A stretch of 64,000 nucleotides of DNA from Chitinophaga pinensis (GCF_007896845.1 NZ_VOHS01000004.1:275070-339069); one strand, 5' to 3'; positions 1 through 10,176 are shown, counted from the first letter of the stretch. Numbers and translations: made by a program. Notes: generated from the sequence alone by a model not told the origin.

Positions 1-824
1 CTCCTGAAATTGCCCGGCGTATCACCGGTCAGTTTGCGGAACAGGCGGGAAAAGTAGGTATGATCCTCATAACCCAGTTCCCATGCGATGGTCTTGACAG
101 GTTTGTCCGTGTAGTATAACAGGCGTTTCGCGGCATTCAGCATAGCATACTGCCGCCAGTAGGTCAGTGGGTAACCGGTTGTCTCCCTGACACAGTCATT
201 CAGGTGAGCGGGCGTAATGTGCATTTGTTGGGCAAAAAAAGCGGGTGTCTGCGCGGCTCCTTCCTGTTGCAACAGTTGCATAAACTGACGGGTGATAGCC
301 GCAGCCTGACGAATGCTTTGTGCGCCATTTTCAAGGATGCACTCAAATTCAGGTAATATCCGGTGAAAGAGTGCTTCACTGAGTCCTTTCATAATTGCCG
401 GTTTATAACGTACAGGACAGCCGCCGGCGTTGAAGGTAGCCTGTAAACTGAGCGCCATCTGTATCAGGTCTCCGGCATCATGAAGTGGTGCATATTGCTG
501 TTTTGTTTGCAGACTCTGAAAAGCAACTGCCAGCGTATCGGGTATCAGAAAAGGCGCAGTGGAAATGATCCATCCTTTTGCGCTGTGTACCTCATGCGCA
601 AAGTGCACCTGCATAGGCTTGATCACCATCAAAGCAGGGGCTGTGCAGTGAAAAACTTCTCCCTCCATTTCCATTGTTCCGACACCCTCCGTCAGGATCA
701 TGACCAGATAATGATCATCCTGATGCGGCATAGTGGCATAGGCAATATCTTCCGGGATATCTTCGATGACCAGACCGCCGATATTGGATGGCTCCAGCGA
801 ATAGAAAGGAAGCTGTTTTTTCAT
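1..824 (-). CDS. AraC family transcriptional regulator (3' end outside window)
   Basis: The reading frame runs from the ATG at 824 to the window edge, giving about 274 residues with no stop. The N-terminal part is cupin-like and includes a conserved-looking metal/ligand-pocket stretch (MPHQDDHYLVMILTEG). The C-terminal part holds two helix-turn-helix units; the second contains KTIAWELGYEDHTYFSRLFR and ends in GDTPGNFR, the classic AraC/XylS signature. Only a few residues can be missing. It is transcribed away from the DUF4249/TonB pair's 3' end and its target is not evident. The family call is firm; the ligand is unknown. Confidence 0.9.
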   Translation of the reverse strand, partial: MKKQLPFYSLEPSNIGGLVIEDIPEDIAYATMPHQDDHYLVMILTEGVGTMEMEGEVFHCTAPALMVIKPMQVHFAHEVHSAKGWIISTAPFLIPDTLAVAFQSLQTKQQYAPLHDAGDLIQMALSLQATFNAGGCPVRYKPAIMKGLSEALFHRILPEFECILENGAQSIRQAAAITRQFMQLLQQEGAAQTPAFFAQQMHITPAHLNDCVRETTGYPLTYWRQYAMLNAAKRLLYYTDKPVKTIAWELGYEDHTYFSRLFRKLTGDTPGNFR

Positions 825-928
825 GCCTGGTAAAAGTAGGCATATTCATCGGGGAATCAGGGTCGGATCGGGAAAAAGAAAAGCCGGACCATTACGATCC
901 GGCTTTCTACAGTTGCTATGTTGCGTTG

Positions 929-1741
929 TTACGGCACAATAATAGTCTTCGATTCCTGCGTATGCGCACTGAAATATCCAATCGCATTGCCTTTGATATT
1001 GCTTACAGGATTCGCAGGTGTGGCAGAATTGCTTTCACCGGTTGCACTGTTGCTCAGACTGAAGAAGTATTTGTATACATCTGCATCGATGTTCATCATG
1101 TCTACGGTCACTTCATCTTTAGCGTGAATCTTCAGTGTTTCGTCATCATCATCCTGTCCGAGGATGTAAAGACGTGCATTGATCTCATTACCATTGGTCA
1201 GATCATCATTTCTTACCCAATAGCTCTTGATCATTTTGCCATTGATATACTGGCGGAAACGATAGTAGTTGGTCTCAGCTGCCGGATCTCTGAAGTTGAC
1301 ATTGGCTATTTTAGTCATGTCGCCAAACAGGTCTTCTTCAACAATTGATAATGCATCAAAAGGAACTTTTGAAGGCATGCGTGAAGTAGCTGTGTATTGT
1401 TCTCCATCAATGGTAACCAGCATTCCGTACGTAGTACCGCTTACACCTGACAACTCAGATGCGATGTAAACACCCGGCTCAGACGTCTCTGTCAGCAGGG
1501 TGGTATCTGTACCGTTCCAGATCTGTACTTTGGCGCCGGATACACCGTTAAAATCATTGTTGGCATCGAAGGTCTTGGTACGGCTGATCTTCACATTACA
1601 TCCGCCTTTATTATCAGTCAGCACGCCTTCGATCACTAACTTGTTGTCATTACCGTTCAGATTGAGATCAATCTCTTTTTCACAGGCGGTGCCCAACAAC
1701 AGCGCCGAGCCTAGTAAAGTATATATTAAACTGTTACGCAT
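929..1741 (-). CDS. DUF4249 family lipoprotein
   Basis: A 270-residue protein with a lipoprotein signal (ALLLGTACEKEIDL; lipidated Cys about residue 20). It contains the EKEIDLNLNGNDNKLVIEG start typical of DUF4249 proteins, which are built from beta-sandwich segments and sit at the outer membrane. It begins 5 bp after the stop of the TonB-dependent receptor on the same strand, so the two are co-transcribed. This pairing is common in Bacteroidota and suggests an accessory lipoprotein of the receptor, but the substrate is unknown. The start is the ATG at 1741, directly followed by a positively charged residue and the hydrophobic stretch. Confidence 0.85.
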   Translation of the reverse strand: MRNSLIYTLLGSALLLGTACEKEIDLNLNGNDNKLVIEGVLTDNKGGCNVKISRTKTFDANNDFNGVSGAKVQIWNGTDTTLLTETSEPGVYIASELSGVSGTTYGMLVTIDGEQYTATSRMPSKVPFDALSIVEEDLFGDMTKIANVNFRDPAAETNYYRFRQYINGKMIKSYWVRNDDLTNGNEINARLYILGQDDDDETLKIHAKDEVTVDMMNIDADVYKYFFSLSNSATGESNSATPANPVSNIKGNAIGYFSAHTQESKTIIVP

Positions 1742-1746
1742 GGTTA

Positions 1747-4065
1747 TTAGAACTTAAAGTTATAAGAGATAGAAGGAATGTATTTGAATAATGCAGTCTG
1801 TTTAGCGACTGTTTTGGTCGGATCATCCTTACTGTCTTCAAATGTGATGGTATATGCATTCTCTCTGCCATAAGCATTATAGAGACTGAAAGCGAGTTCG
1901 GATGACCAGCGTTTGCGTTTCTTCAGCTGTAAGGTAGCACCGAGGTCCAGACGGTGATAGTTTGGCATACGGTAAGCGTTACGGCCGGTGTAGTAGTAAA
2001 CGGTTTGTCCATCGACATTGTATTTACCGGAAGGATAGGTTACTGCATCACCGGTATAATAGATCCAGTTCGCAGAGAGTGTCCATTTAGGACTCAGCTG
2101 GTATATCGCTACGATCGCGATGTCATGCGTTCTGTCCTGACGGGCATTGTACCATTCGCTGTTATTGATGCCGTCGATCTTTCTTTCAGTTTTGGACAAT
2201 GTATAGCTCACCCAGCCATTGAACTTACCTACTCTCTTTTTGAACAACCACTCAATACCATAAGCGCGTCCTTTACCAAACAGCAGTTCAGATTCGATCG
2301 CATTGCTGACAGAGTTTACATTAGCACCATCACGGTAATCGATCTGGTTCTGCAATGATTTATAGTAGGTTTCAACTGTCAGTTCATAGTCGCCACCGAA
2401 GAGGTCTTTGTAGTAACCAATGGAGAACTGATCAGATATTTCCGGTTTGATAATATTGGTGCTGGCCACCCATTTATCTGTCGGACTGCTGGTCGTACTA
2501 TTGGAGATCAGGTGCAGGTTTTGTGTATTACGCACATAAGATCCTTTTACGGAAGAGGTAGCATTCAGTTTATAGCTGATTGCCAGTCTTGGTTCAAGGT
2601 TGACATAAGTTTTTACGAAATCCCCTTTTTTGTAGTGCAGGGTGTCCAGTATTTTACCATCCGGGTCAATGTTGAAGAAATCACCTTTACCCAGTACGCT
2701 GAAGCTGGAGAGACGCAGGCCATAGGTCATGCTGAGCGCTTCAGACATTTTCCAGCTGTCAGTAGCATATATGGCATTCTCCCATGAGTAGCGGTCTTCC
2801 AGTGATCTTGCATTGATCTGAGAGGTTTCGGAAGTAGTTACCTGACCCGGTGTGATGGTGTGGTAGATACTGTTGATACCGAAACGGACATTATGACTGG
2901 AAGAAGGGTACCATTGTAATTCCTCTTTCAGGTTATAATCCCTGATCTTGGAATAGATATCTGCATTTACCGAACCACTGTTGATAGATACAGTATAGTC
3001 ATAGTTACTGTAGATCAGGGAGGTGTTGGAGAATAATTTGTTATTGAAAATGTGGTTCCAGCGAAGGGTACCGGTGGTATTTCCCCATGACAGACCGAAG
3101 AGGTCACCTACGCCCAGCTTATCCTTTCCGAAGTAACCGGAGAGGTACAATTTATCTTTATCGCCCAGTTCGTAGTTCAATTTGGCATTGATATCGTAGA
3201 AGTAGAGTTTATTGTTATTGATACTGGAGTCATTGGACAGTTTCAGGAAGACGTCGGCATAAGTTCTGCGGCCTGTCACGAGGAAGGAAGATTTATCCTT
3301 CTGGATAGGGCCTTCGACGTTCAGTTTAGCGGAGATGAGGCCGATACCGCCGCTCACACCAAAGTCCTGATTATTACCGTCATTCATCTTGATATCCAGT
3401 ACGGAGGACAGTCGGCCGCCATATTGGGCAGGCATACCGCCTTTATACACAGCGATATCTTTGATCGCGTCTGAGTTGAAGGTGGAAAAGAAACCCAGCA
3501 GGTGAGAAGCGTTATATACAGGCGCTTCATCCAGCAGGATCAGGTTCTGGTCGGCAGCGCCACCACGAACGTACATACCTGCGTTACCATCACCGGCGGA
3601 CTTAATACCGGGCAGTAACTGGATAACTTTAATCGCATCTCTTTCACCGAGGAGAACGGGTACATTTTTCATCTCCTTGGCTGTCAGCTTCTCCAGACCC
3701 ATCTGAGGGGCGGCGAGGCTTCTTTTTGTGCTGGTACCGGTAACGGTTACAGCGCCGAGGGAAACGGATTCGTCTTCCAGAGATATGTTAATGGTGGTGT
3801 CTTTACGCAGGGTAAACTCCAGACTGTTTGTCTGAAGGCCCATAGAGGTAAATTCAAGTTTGTGTCTGCCATCGGTGAGGGTGATGGAGTAAAATCCATA
3901 TTCGTTGGTAGTGGTTCCCCCGCCACCGCTGACTCTTACGGTAGCGCCGATCAGGGTTTCGCCTTTGGCTTTGGATTTAATGGTTCCGCTAATTGTATGT
4001 TTCTGCTGTGCCGTGGCTTGCAGGGCCATCAGCGAGACAGCAATCAGCAACAATTTTGATTTCAT
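1747..4065 (-). CDS. TonB-dependent outer-membrane receptor with carboxypeptidase-like N-terminal domain
   Basis: A 772-residue protein with a signal peptide (residues 1-19, ending LQATAQ). Next is a carboxypeptidase-regulatory-like beta-sandwich (about 22-105, HTISGTIKSKAKGETLIGAT), then a plug domain (about 125-235, with GERDAIKVIQLLPGI and YVRGGAADQNLILLDEAPVY), and then a 22-strand-type barrel to the C-terminal aromatic residue (SYNFKF). It imports a ligand across the outer membrane using TonB energy. It is upstream of, and in operon with, the DUF4249 lipoprotein. No SusD partner is present, which separates it from the SusC protein at 47.3 kb. The ligand cannot be told from the sequence. 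Confidence 0.92.
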   Translation of the reverse strand: MKSKLLLIAVSLMALQATAQQKHTISGTIKSKAKGETLIGATVRVSGGGGTTTNEYGFYSITLTDGRHKLEFTSMGLQTNSLEFTLRKDTTINISLEDESVSLGAVTVTGTSTKRSLAAPQMGLEKLTAKEMKNVPVLLGERDAIKVIQLLPGIKSAGDGNAGMYVRGGAADQNLILLDEAPVYNASHLLGFFSTFNSDAIKDIAVYKGGMPAQYGGRLSSVLDIKMNDGNNQDFGVSGGIGLISAKLNVEGPIQKDKSSFLVTGRRTYADVFLKLSNDSSINNNKLYFYDINAKLNYELGDKDKLYLSGYFGKDKLGVGDLFGLSWGNTTGTLRWNHIFNNKLFSNTSLIYSNYDYTVSINSGSVNADIYSKIRDYNLKEELQWYPSSSHNVRFGINSIYHTITPGQVTTSETSQINARSLEDRYSWENAIYATDSWKMSEALSMTYGLRLSSFSVLGKGDFFNIDPDGKILDTLHYKKGDFVKTYVNLEPRLAISYKLNATSSVKGSYVRNTQNLHLISNSTTSSPTDKWVASTNIIKPEISDQFSIGYYKDLFGGDYELTVETYYKSLQNQIDYRDGANVNSVSNAIESELLFGKGRAYGIEWLFKKRVGKFNGWVSYTLSKTERKIDGINNSEWYNARQDRTHDIAIVAIYQLSPKWTLSANWIYYTGDAVTYPSGKYNVDGQTVYYYTGRNAYRMPNYHRLDLGATLQLKKRKRWSSELAFSLYNAYGRENAYTITFEDSKDDPTKTVAKQTALFKYIPSISYNFKF

Positions 4066-4210
4066 CCGGTTTAAAATTTAGTGCGAAACAAATAATAATT
4101 ATCTGATATGCAAAAAGTAGTCGGGCTGAAACAGACAAAATTAACGCTGAATCGGACAGGGAAAAGTTGAGCCGTCCGGTTTGTAGTGTGTAATTTGCAG
4201 TCTGAAGCAC

Positions 4211-5278
4211 ATGAAAAATATACCTGTCAGAAGTCTTGTACGCGTGAGCCTGATCGCACCTTTATGTATTGCCATTCTGGTGGGGCTAACCTCGTCTGCC
4301 AAAGAATACTCCCTCAATACAGTCCTTCTCAAGTCTGCATTGATGTACATCGTAATATTCTTTATGGGGATGTACAATTTAGGGCTTATGCTATGGTTGG
4401 CTTCCCGTTTACAATATGGTTCCCGCAACTACAAGATAATCAGAATAGTGCTGAGTTTTACCGGTGCGTCATTATTTAATTATTTGTTATTCAGAGGAAT
4501 ACTGTATTCGAGCCTGCATACTTACCTGATACCGGACTGGTATGAGCAGGTCCGGAATAAGATGATCTGGCCGATGTTGTTCCTGTTACATGGTCTGGTG
4601 GTGAATGTGCTGGTATTTATCCTCCATAACTACATAACGCTGTTACACGCGAAGAATCATACGGAGCTGGAGAATGCACGCCTGAAATTTGCCAACACGG
4701 AGGCTATTAACCAGTTATTGCGTCAGCAGATCCATCCACATTTTTTGTTCAATGCATTAAATACCCTGAAGTCTCTGATCCGTCGACAACCGGAGAAGGC
4801 GGAGGAGTATCTGATCCATCTGTCGGATTTTCTGAGAGCAAGTATTTCAAAAGGGCAACGGGATATTATTTCGCTGAAGGATGAGCTGAAACTAAGTTCA
4901 GATTATATGGAAATGCAGAAGATGAGAGTGGGGGAGGCCTTGCGTTTTGAAATAAGGGTAGATCAGCAGTCATTGTCCAATAAATGGTTACCGGCTTTTT
5001 CATTACAACCCTTGCTGGAGAATGCAATCAAGCATAATGTACTGACGGTGGAAGATCCGCTATGTCTTGAGGTCATACAGGAAGGAGAGTATCTGAAAGT
5101 AGTGAATAATCTGCAGGTCAAACACCAGACCGAAGTATCTACAGGCAGTGGACTGATGAATCTCACAGAACGTTACCGGATGCTGGCAGGAGAGGATATA
5201 CTGATTGAGGATGACGGGAAGACATTCACCGTGAAAATTAAAATTTTACAACATGCAGGTAGTCATCATAGAGGATGA
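4211..5278 (+). CDS. LytS/YehU-type sensor histidine kinase
   Basis: A 355-residue membrane kinase. Four hydrophobic segments occupy about residues 12-30, 40-64, 76-100 and 118-142, followed by a short coiled region. The His_kinase (PF06580-type) domain has the phosphoacceptor motif IHPHFLFNALN around His177, and the ATPase part has FSLQPLLENAIKHN and GSGLMNLTERYRML. The last 26 bp overlap the LytTR regulator at 5253, so the two are translationally coupled as a two-component pair. It diverges from the TonB receptor at 4065, separated by 145 bp that probably hold both promoters. The signal sensed is unknown. Confidence 0.93.
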   Translation: MKNIPVRSLVRVSLIAPLCIAILVGLTSSAKEYSLNTVLLKSALMYIVIFFMGMYNLGLMLWLASRLQYGSRNYKIIRIVLSFTGASLFNYLLFRGILYSSLHTYLIPDWYEQVRNKMIWPMLFLLHGLVVNVLVFILHNYITLLHAKNHTELENARLKFANTEAINQLLRQQIHPHFLFNALNTLKSLIRRQPEKAEEYLIHLSDFLRASISKGQRDIISLKDELKLSSDYMEMQKMRVGEALRFEIRVDQQSLSNKWLPAFSLQPLLENAIKHNVLTVEDPLCLEVIQEGEYLKVVNNLQVKHQTEVSTGSGLMNLTERYRMLAGEDILIEDDGKTFTVKIKILQHAGSHHRG

Positions 5279-6011
5279 GGCGCTGACAGCAGAGGACCTG
5301 CAGGAGAGTATCCAGAAACTGGATGATACGGTGCAGGTGGCGGCGGTGCTGAAGTCGGTCAAGGAGGCAGTTGCCTATTTCAGAACACATGAAATGCCGG
5401 ATCTGATCTTCAGCGATATACAGCTGGGAGACGGAGAGAGTTTTGATATATACAGGAATGTAGCGGTAACGGCGCCGGTCATCTTTTGTACAGCGTATGA
5501 TGAATATGCGTTGCAGGCGTTTAAGGCAAATGGTATTGAATACATTCTGAAGCCGTTTACGGATGCCACTATTGCGGATGCACTCAGAAAATACAATACG
5601 CTGCGTCGCAGTTTTACTGTAAAAGATACCGGCGCCGCAAATGCGCTGGACGTTGTATACGAGCATGCGCCTAAGCCAGCAGCCATACTGGTTCATTACA
5701 AGGATAAGATCGTCCCTGTAAGACTGGATAGTATAGCACTGTTTTATATCGAAAGGGAGACTTTATGTCTGATGACTTTCGACCGTCAGCATTATTACCT
5801 GAAGAAGTCACTGGAGGAGGCTGAGCAGCTGTGCGGAGATATTTTCTTCCGTGTAAACAGGCAGTTTCTTGTGAACCGTAAAGCTATAAAAGATGCATCA
5901 CATTACCTGTCCCGCAAGTTATGTGTTAATCTGCATGTGTCTTTCAAAGAAGTGATTACGGTCAGCAAGGAAAAGACTCCTCAGTTTTTATCCTGGCTGG
6001 GAGAGCGTTGA
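5253..6011 (+). CDS. LytTR-family response regulator
   Basis: A 252-residue regulator. The receiver domain (about 1-120) has acidic residues near IIEDE, phosphoacceptor Asp55 in LIFSDIQLGDGES and the conserved Lys in YILKPF. The LytTR DNA-binding domain (about 150-250) has the usual motifs: VPVRLDSIALFYIERETLCL, FFRVNRQFLVNRKAI and ITVSKEKTPQFLSWL. It overlaps the kinase by 26 bp and is its cognate partner. The gene ends 2 bp before the convergent histone-like gene, leaving no room for a separate terminator. Confidence 0.93.
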   Translation: MQVVIIEDEALTAEDLQESIQKLDDTVQVAAVLKSVKEAVAYFRTHEMPDLIFSDIQLGDGESFDIYRNVAVTAPVIFCTAYDEYALQAFKANGIEYILKPFTDATIADALRKYNTLRRSFTVKDTGAANALDVVYEHAPKPAAILVHYKDKIVPVRLDSIALFYIERETLCLMTFDRQHYYLKKSLEEAEQLCGDIFFRVNRQFLVNRKAIKDASHYLSRKLCVNLHVSFKEVITVSKEKTPQFLSWLGER

Positions 6012-6013
6012 TA

Positions 6014-6478
6014 TTACCTCTTAGCAGCCCGTTTCTTCGGAGCGGCTTTTTTAGCAGCTGCCTTTTTCTTAGGAGCCGCTTTCTTCGCAGCCGCTTTCTT
6101 TGGCGTTGCTTTCTTAGCGGCCGCTTTTTTGGGCGTTGCTTTTTTAGCAGCAGCCTTCTTAGGAGCCGCTTTCTTTGCAGCCGCTTTTTTAGGCGCTGCT
6201 TTCTTAGCGGCAGCTTTCTTAGGAGTAGCTTTCTTCGCAGCTGCTTTCTTAGGTGTTGCTTTCTTTGCGGCTGCTTTCTTTTTAGGCGCAGCTTTTTTAG
6301 CAGCCGCTTTCTTTGGTACTTTCGCACCGGCTTTACGGGCTTCAGATAAACCTATGGCGATAGCTTGTTTGGGGTTGGTAACTTTCTTACCACTTCTGCC
6401 ACTTTTCAGTTTACCTTGTTTCATTTCTTTCATGTTCTCTTCTACTTTGTCCTGGCTCTTTTTTGAATACTTTGCCAT
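6014..6478 (-). CDS. Histone H1-like Lys/Ala/Pro-repeat protein (DUF6496-type N-terminus)
   Basis: A 154-residue, very basic protein. Residues 1-55 form a short globular segment ([20 protein letters not shown], then [16 protein letters not shown]) like DUF6496 proteins. Residues 56-154 are about nine tandem 10-11-residue units of the AAAKKAxPKK type, resembling eukaryotic H1 tails and bacterial Hc1/AlgP-like proteins. It probably binds DNA without sequence specificity. It lies downstream of, and on the same strand as, the LigD gene with a 32-bp gap, so both could be expressed together, perhaps in DNA protection or repair. The DNA repeat gives long false open frames on the other strand. Confidence 0.85.
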   Translation of the reverse strand: MAKYSKKSQDKVEENMKEMKQGKLKSGRSGKKVTNPKQAIAIGLSEARKAGAKVPKKAAAKKAAPKKKAAAKKATPKKAAAKKATPKKAAAKKAAPKKAAAKKAAPKKAAAKKATPKKAAAKKATPKKAAAKKAAPKKKAAAKKAAPKKRAAKR

Positions 6479-6510
6479 GGTGTGGAATTTAAAGGTTAAT
6501 AAATAAATGA

Positions 6511-8523
6511 TTACGGCTGTATCGACCGTAGTATCTTTTTCATATCAATGCCTTTACCAAGTACCGGTTTAAAGATGTCCCCCATCTCGTTGATACGGGC
6601 AAGAGCGTTGGTAATATTAAAGTCTTTCATTTTAAGTCCTTTTTTTACTTCCTCCCAGTGTAGCGGCATGGAAACCGTTGCTCCTGGTTTGGGACGCAGG
6701 GAATAAGGTGCCGCAAGCGTAGCCTTCGGTCTGTTCTGTAGATAATCAACATATATTTTGCCCTTTCTGTTCTGCGTCATGCGTTCAATACTTGTAAAAG
6801 AAGGAAGTTGGTGGTGTACCTGAGCGGCAATCCATTTGCCGAACAACTGACAATCTTCGTATGTATATTTTGCGTTTAAAGGAATGTAGATATGTATGCC
6901 GGTAGATCCGGACGTTTTGCAATAGCCTGGAACTTTGATGCTGTCTAGTACTTCTTTTGTAACCTGTGCAGTTCTGATTACCTGCTCAAAGGTATTCTTT
7001 TCTGTTGGATCCAGATCAATAATACACCAATCAGGATAATCAGGTTTACTGATCTTACTGTTCCATGGATTCATTTCAATAGCACCCAGATTGGCCATGT
7101 ACAACAGACTTGCTTCATCAGTGGGGACCATGAAATTTTTGTCTTCACCTTCACTGGTATGATAAGGAAAGGTTTTGATCCAGTCAGGCGCTTTGCCTGT
7201 TACGTCTTTCTGGTAGAAACTTTTACCCTTTATGCCATTAGGAAATCTGTTGAGTGATTGCGGCCGGTCTTTCAGGTAGGGTAGTATGTAAGGTGCTACC
7301 TGATAGTAATAATTCAGCATATCCCTTTTAGTATACTTTTCTTCCGGCCAGAAGACTTTATTCAGATTGGTGAATTTCAGTGCATGTTTACTGACTGTTT
7401 TTACCTGTGTAGCCTCAGATGGATTCAGCAGTGTTTTGCGATTGCCACCGGTAACAGGCGTCAGCATTTGTTGAGAAATAGAGCCAGCGGCTTCTTTTAC
7501 GACTTTGGCAACCGGTATAGCTTCTTCTTTTCCGACATCCTTTGCGGCTTTGTCTATGCGCATGCCTTCAAAAGAAGGATGACGCATGACACCATCTGAG
7601 GTAATCTCAGCATAACTCACTTCACATACCAGTTTCGGACTGAGCCAGATAGCAGTTGCTTTGGGCGGATTGGGGCGGAAACGGGAAGGTTTGTTGATAT
7701 CGGGCACCGTACTGAAAGGAGATGTTTTTCTGATCAGTGGTTTGAATGCCTGCATCATATCCTTTTGTTGTGCACTGGTAAAGCCGGTGCCTATTTTTCC
7801 TGTGTATTGCAATTTTCCTTTTTCAAATACACCTACCAGTAAAGAGCTGAATGGTTTGGATGAGTTTTCATTGCGCGTATAACCACCAATGACCACTTCA
7901 TGCCGCTTATTGATCTTGATCTTCAGCCAATCCCTGCTGCGGGCCCCTTTGAGGTAGCTACTATCTTCTTTTTTGGCGATAATACCTTCCAGTCCGAGAG
8001 ATCTTGCTGCAGAAAGAAATGATGTAGAAGAGGTGTCTCTGAAGGCAGTGCTCAACCGGATGATATCGGGAGCGGGAAATAGGCGTTCCAGTAACTCCCG
8101 TCGTTGGATGAGGGGAAGTTGTGTAAGATCGTACCCATTCAGCCACAAAAGATCGAACACATAGTAGATCAATTCTCCGTCTGCTTCACTACGCCAGTTC
8201 TGCAGATCCGCAAAGCTGGAGATACCGTTTGGCGTCAGTACGACAATTTCGCCATCGATAACTGCATTGATCTTCCATGCTTCCAGTGCGTGATAGACAG
8301 GATAGAATTTATCGTCGAATGATTTGTTATTGCGGGAGATCAGCTGAACCTTGCCTTTGTTCAGCAGGGCAATAGCGCGGTAGCCATCCCATTTTACCTC
8401 GTACAACCAGCCGGGTGCATCCACAGGATGATCTACCAATGTGGCGAGCATGGGAGACAGGGTAGCTGGAAATTTAGCCTGCTTACCTGCTGAAGACTTT
8501 ATATCCGAAGACTTTCGGGCCAT
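6511..8523 (-). CDS. ligD: ATP-dependent DNA ligase D (ligase-polymerase form)
   Basis: A 670-residue bacterial end-joining enzyme. The ligase domain is first (about 20-330), with nucleotidyl-transfer Lys44 in [10 protein letters not shown], followed by an OB-fold ([19 protein letters not shown]). A linker of about 45 residues leads to the primase-polymerase domain (about 375-660), with [27 protein letters not shown], metal-binding Asp residues in WCIIDLDP and a late SMPLHWEEV. The phosphoesterase domain found in many LigD proteins is absent. In non-homologous end joining the polymerase domain binds 5'-phosphate ends and fills gaps, and the ligase seals them with Ku. No Ku gene is in the window. 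Confidence 0.95.
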   Translation of the reverse strand: MARKSSDIKSSAGKQAKFPATLSPMLATLVDHPVDAPGWLYEVKWDGYRAIALLNKGKVQLISRNNKSFDDKFYPVYHALEAWKINAVIDGEIVVLTPNGISSFADLQNWRSEADGELIYYVFDLLWLNGYDLTQLPLIQRRELLERLFPAPDIIRLSTAFRDTSSTSFLSAARSLGLEGIIAKKEDSSYLKGARSRDWLKIKINKRHEVVIGGYTRNENSSKPFSSLLVGVFEKGKLQYTGKIGTGFTSAQQKDMMQAFKPLIRKTSPFSTVPDINKPSRFRPNPPKATAIWLSPKLVCEVSYAEITSDGVMRHPSFEGMRIDKAAKDVGKEEAIPVAKVVKEAAGSISQQMLTPVTGGNRKTLLNPSEATQVKTVSKHALKFTNLNKVFWPEEKYTKRDMLNYYYQVAPYILPYLKDRPQSLNRFPNGIKGKSFYQKDVTGKAPDWIKTFPYHTSEGEDKNFMVPTDEASLLYMANLGAIEMNPWNSKISKPDYPDWCIIDLDPTEKNTFEQVIRTAQVTKEVLDSIKVPGYCKTSGSTGIHIYIPLNAKYTYEDCQLFGKWIAAQVHHQLPSFTSIERMTQNRKGKIYVDYLQNRPKATLAAPYSLRPKPGATVSMPLHWEEVKKGLKMKDFNITNALARINEMGDIFKPVLGKGIDMKKILRSIQP

Positions 8524-8623
8524 ATTGATATTGGAGCAAAGACCTTACCAGTCAGTGGAGCAGTCTCATGTAAAATCTTTTAGCCTGAAATTTGAAGAGG
8601 AATTTTTAAAAGCTTTAAGAGAC

Positions 8624-9235
8624 ATGGTGAAACCGGATTTTTTTATAGCGGGACTGGGATGTTCTGCGGGCTGTCTGGATGTATTGAAGACATTTTTTGC
8701 GAATGTACCTGAGCAGACGGGGATAGCTTTTGTGGTAGTACAGCACTTATCGAGGAATTATGTGAGTATACTTGACAAGCTATTGCAATCACATACGAAG
8801 TTGCCGATTATAAGGGTGTTGCAGGATATGGAGATCAGGCCTGATCATATTTATCTGTTGCCTGAGGGGAAGTTTTTGTTGATCAGGGATGGTATTTTAC
8901 GTTTGATACCACGTACGACGACACATGTGGTGAATTATGCGGTAGATATATTTTTTACGTCATTGGCGGCGTATGCGGGTAATAAGGCGATTGGCATTAT
9001 TCTGACGGGTATGGGGACGGATGGTCTGGAGGGTGCGAGGGCGATAGAGGGTGCGGGAGGGATTGTATTTGTACAGGATCCGGCATCAGCGGTATTTAAG
9101 GGGATGCCGGTATCGGTGATTACGGGAGATGAACCAGATGTAATATTGCCACCGGCGGAGTTGGCGCAGGCGCTTACGAAATATTATAAAACCGGGGAGA
9201 TGAAGGATGATGAAGGGTTTGAGGCGGCTGGATAG
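8624..9235 (+). CDS. CheB-like chemoreceptor methylesterase domain protein, no receiver domain
   Basis: The open frame extends back to 8441, but homology begins at MVKPDFFIAGLGCSAGC, so the ATG at 8624 is chosen (203 residues). The earlier start would also run into the divergent LigD gene. The catalytic triad is visible: Ser in GCSAGC, His in VVQHLSRN and Asp in ILTGMGTDG, with the usual VQDPASAVFKGMP near the end. CheB removes methyl or amide groups from chemoreceptors. Here there is no receiver domain, CheR or chemoreceptor nearby, so its true substrate is uncertain. One oddity is GCSAGC where the family usually has GASAGG. Confidence 0.85.
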   Translation: MVKPDFFIAGLGCSAGCLDVLKTFFANVPEQTGIAFVVVQHLSRNYVSILDKLLQSHTKLPIIRVLQDMEIRPDHIYLLPEGKFLLIRDGILRLIPRTTTHVVNYAVDIFFTSLAAYAGNKAIGIILTGMGTDGLEGARAIEGAGGIVFVQDPASAVFKGMPVSVITGDEPDVILPPAELAQALTKYYKTGEMKDDEGFEAAG

Positions 9236-9363
9236 CAAGCAGCTATCAACTTATTCATTACTGTTCTCTCTTTTTTCACATTGTTCAATATCATTCATTC
9301 CGTGTCAGCTGTATGGAGAAGTGAAGAAAATAATATTTTTGTGCAGAGCAATTGAGAAAGCAA

Positions 9364-10176
9364 TCATACAGTATCTGCATGGCGTTCTTTTACACCTGCT
9401 TTTCTGGCGATGTGATAGTAGGCAGCGGGGAATAATATTCTTAACCAGTAGAGGTAGCGCTCCTTTCTGGCGATGAAGATGTGTTTCTTTTTGCGGACGA
9501 TAGCGTCACAGATCTTTTCTGCACATACATCCACAGGTATACCATTGAGTTGTGCATGATCCATTTTATTGTAAGGCTGACCATCCGCTGTCAGTGCGGA
9601 TAAAGGGAGTGGCGTATTGATTCTGCCGGGGCTTACAATTGTTATATAAAAGTCAGGTATGTCATGTTCTACCTGCAAAGTTTCAAAGTATCCTTTTAAT
9701 GCGTGTTTGGAGGCCACATAACCACTGCGGCCGGGGAAGCCCATTAATCCGGACATACTGCTGACAGCGACTACATGTCCTTTGCCGCTCTGTTTGAAGT
9801 AAGGCAGCAGGTATTGTGTGATCGTCAGTGGGGCAAAAAAATTGACGTCCATCAGTTGGTTGTAGACGGAGAGACTGGTATCGGTTGCCATCGAACGTTG
9901 TCCGATGCCGGCGGAGTGAATGAGGATGTCGATATGCCCGAATTTCTGGAGAGCCTCTTCCACTATAATGTGTAGCGTGTCCCGGCGGGCTATGTCCGCC
10001 GGAAGCACTACGCAGGTTGTCAGCTGCGTTAGTTCACTAGCTAATGATTGCAATTTGTCCGTATTCCGTGCTGTGATGATCAATAATGCTTTTTGTCTGG
10101 CGAATTGTTTTGCCAGTGCAGCGCCGATCCCGGAGGAGGCGCCTATGATCCAGACTACTTTGTTTTCAAAATGCAT
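9364..10176 (-). CDS. SDR family NAD(P)-dependent oxidoreductase
   Basis: A 270-residue Rossmann-fold dehydrogenase. The cofactor motif is GASSGIG (near residue 12), followed by HSAGIGQRS, the catalytic Ser in AVSSMSGLMGFPG and the Tyr/Lys pair in SGYVASKHALKGY. The frame stays open to a TTG at 10197, but the ATG at 10176 begins directly at MHFENKVVWIIGASSG and is preferred. The substrate is not predictable; the layout is of the classical DltE/short-chain dehydrogenase kind. It converges on the CheB-like gene across 128 bp with no obvious strong terminator. Confidence 0.9.
   Translation of the reverse strand: MHFENKVVWIIGASSGIGAALAKQFARQKALLIITARNTDKLQSLASELTQLTTCVVLPADIARRDTLHIIVEEALQKFGHIDILIHSAGIGQRSMATDTSLSVYNQLMDVNFFAPLTITQYLLPYFKQSGKGHVVAVSSMSGLMGFPGRSGYVASKHALKGYFETLQVEHDIPDFYITIVSPGRINTPLPLSALTADGQPYNKMDHAQLNGIPVDVCAEKICDAIVRKKKHIFIARKERYLYWLRILFPAAYYHIARKAGVKERHADTV

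Noticed and set aside
1725..1741. GTAACAGTTTA at the DUF4249 start as a target of the 18-nt RNA box
   Set aside because: The mRNA carries the same sense as the box, not its complement, so it cannot pair; the match is short and probably chance.
5962..6506. Long Ala/Phe- or Arg-rich open frames overlapping 6014-6478
   Set aside because: They are alternate-frame reflections of the Lys/Ala/Pro repeat gene; only the minus-strand frame has a sensible N-terminus and family match.
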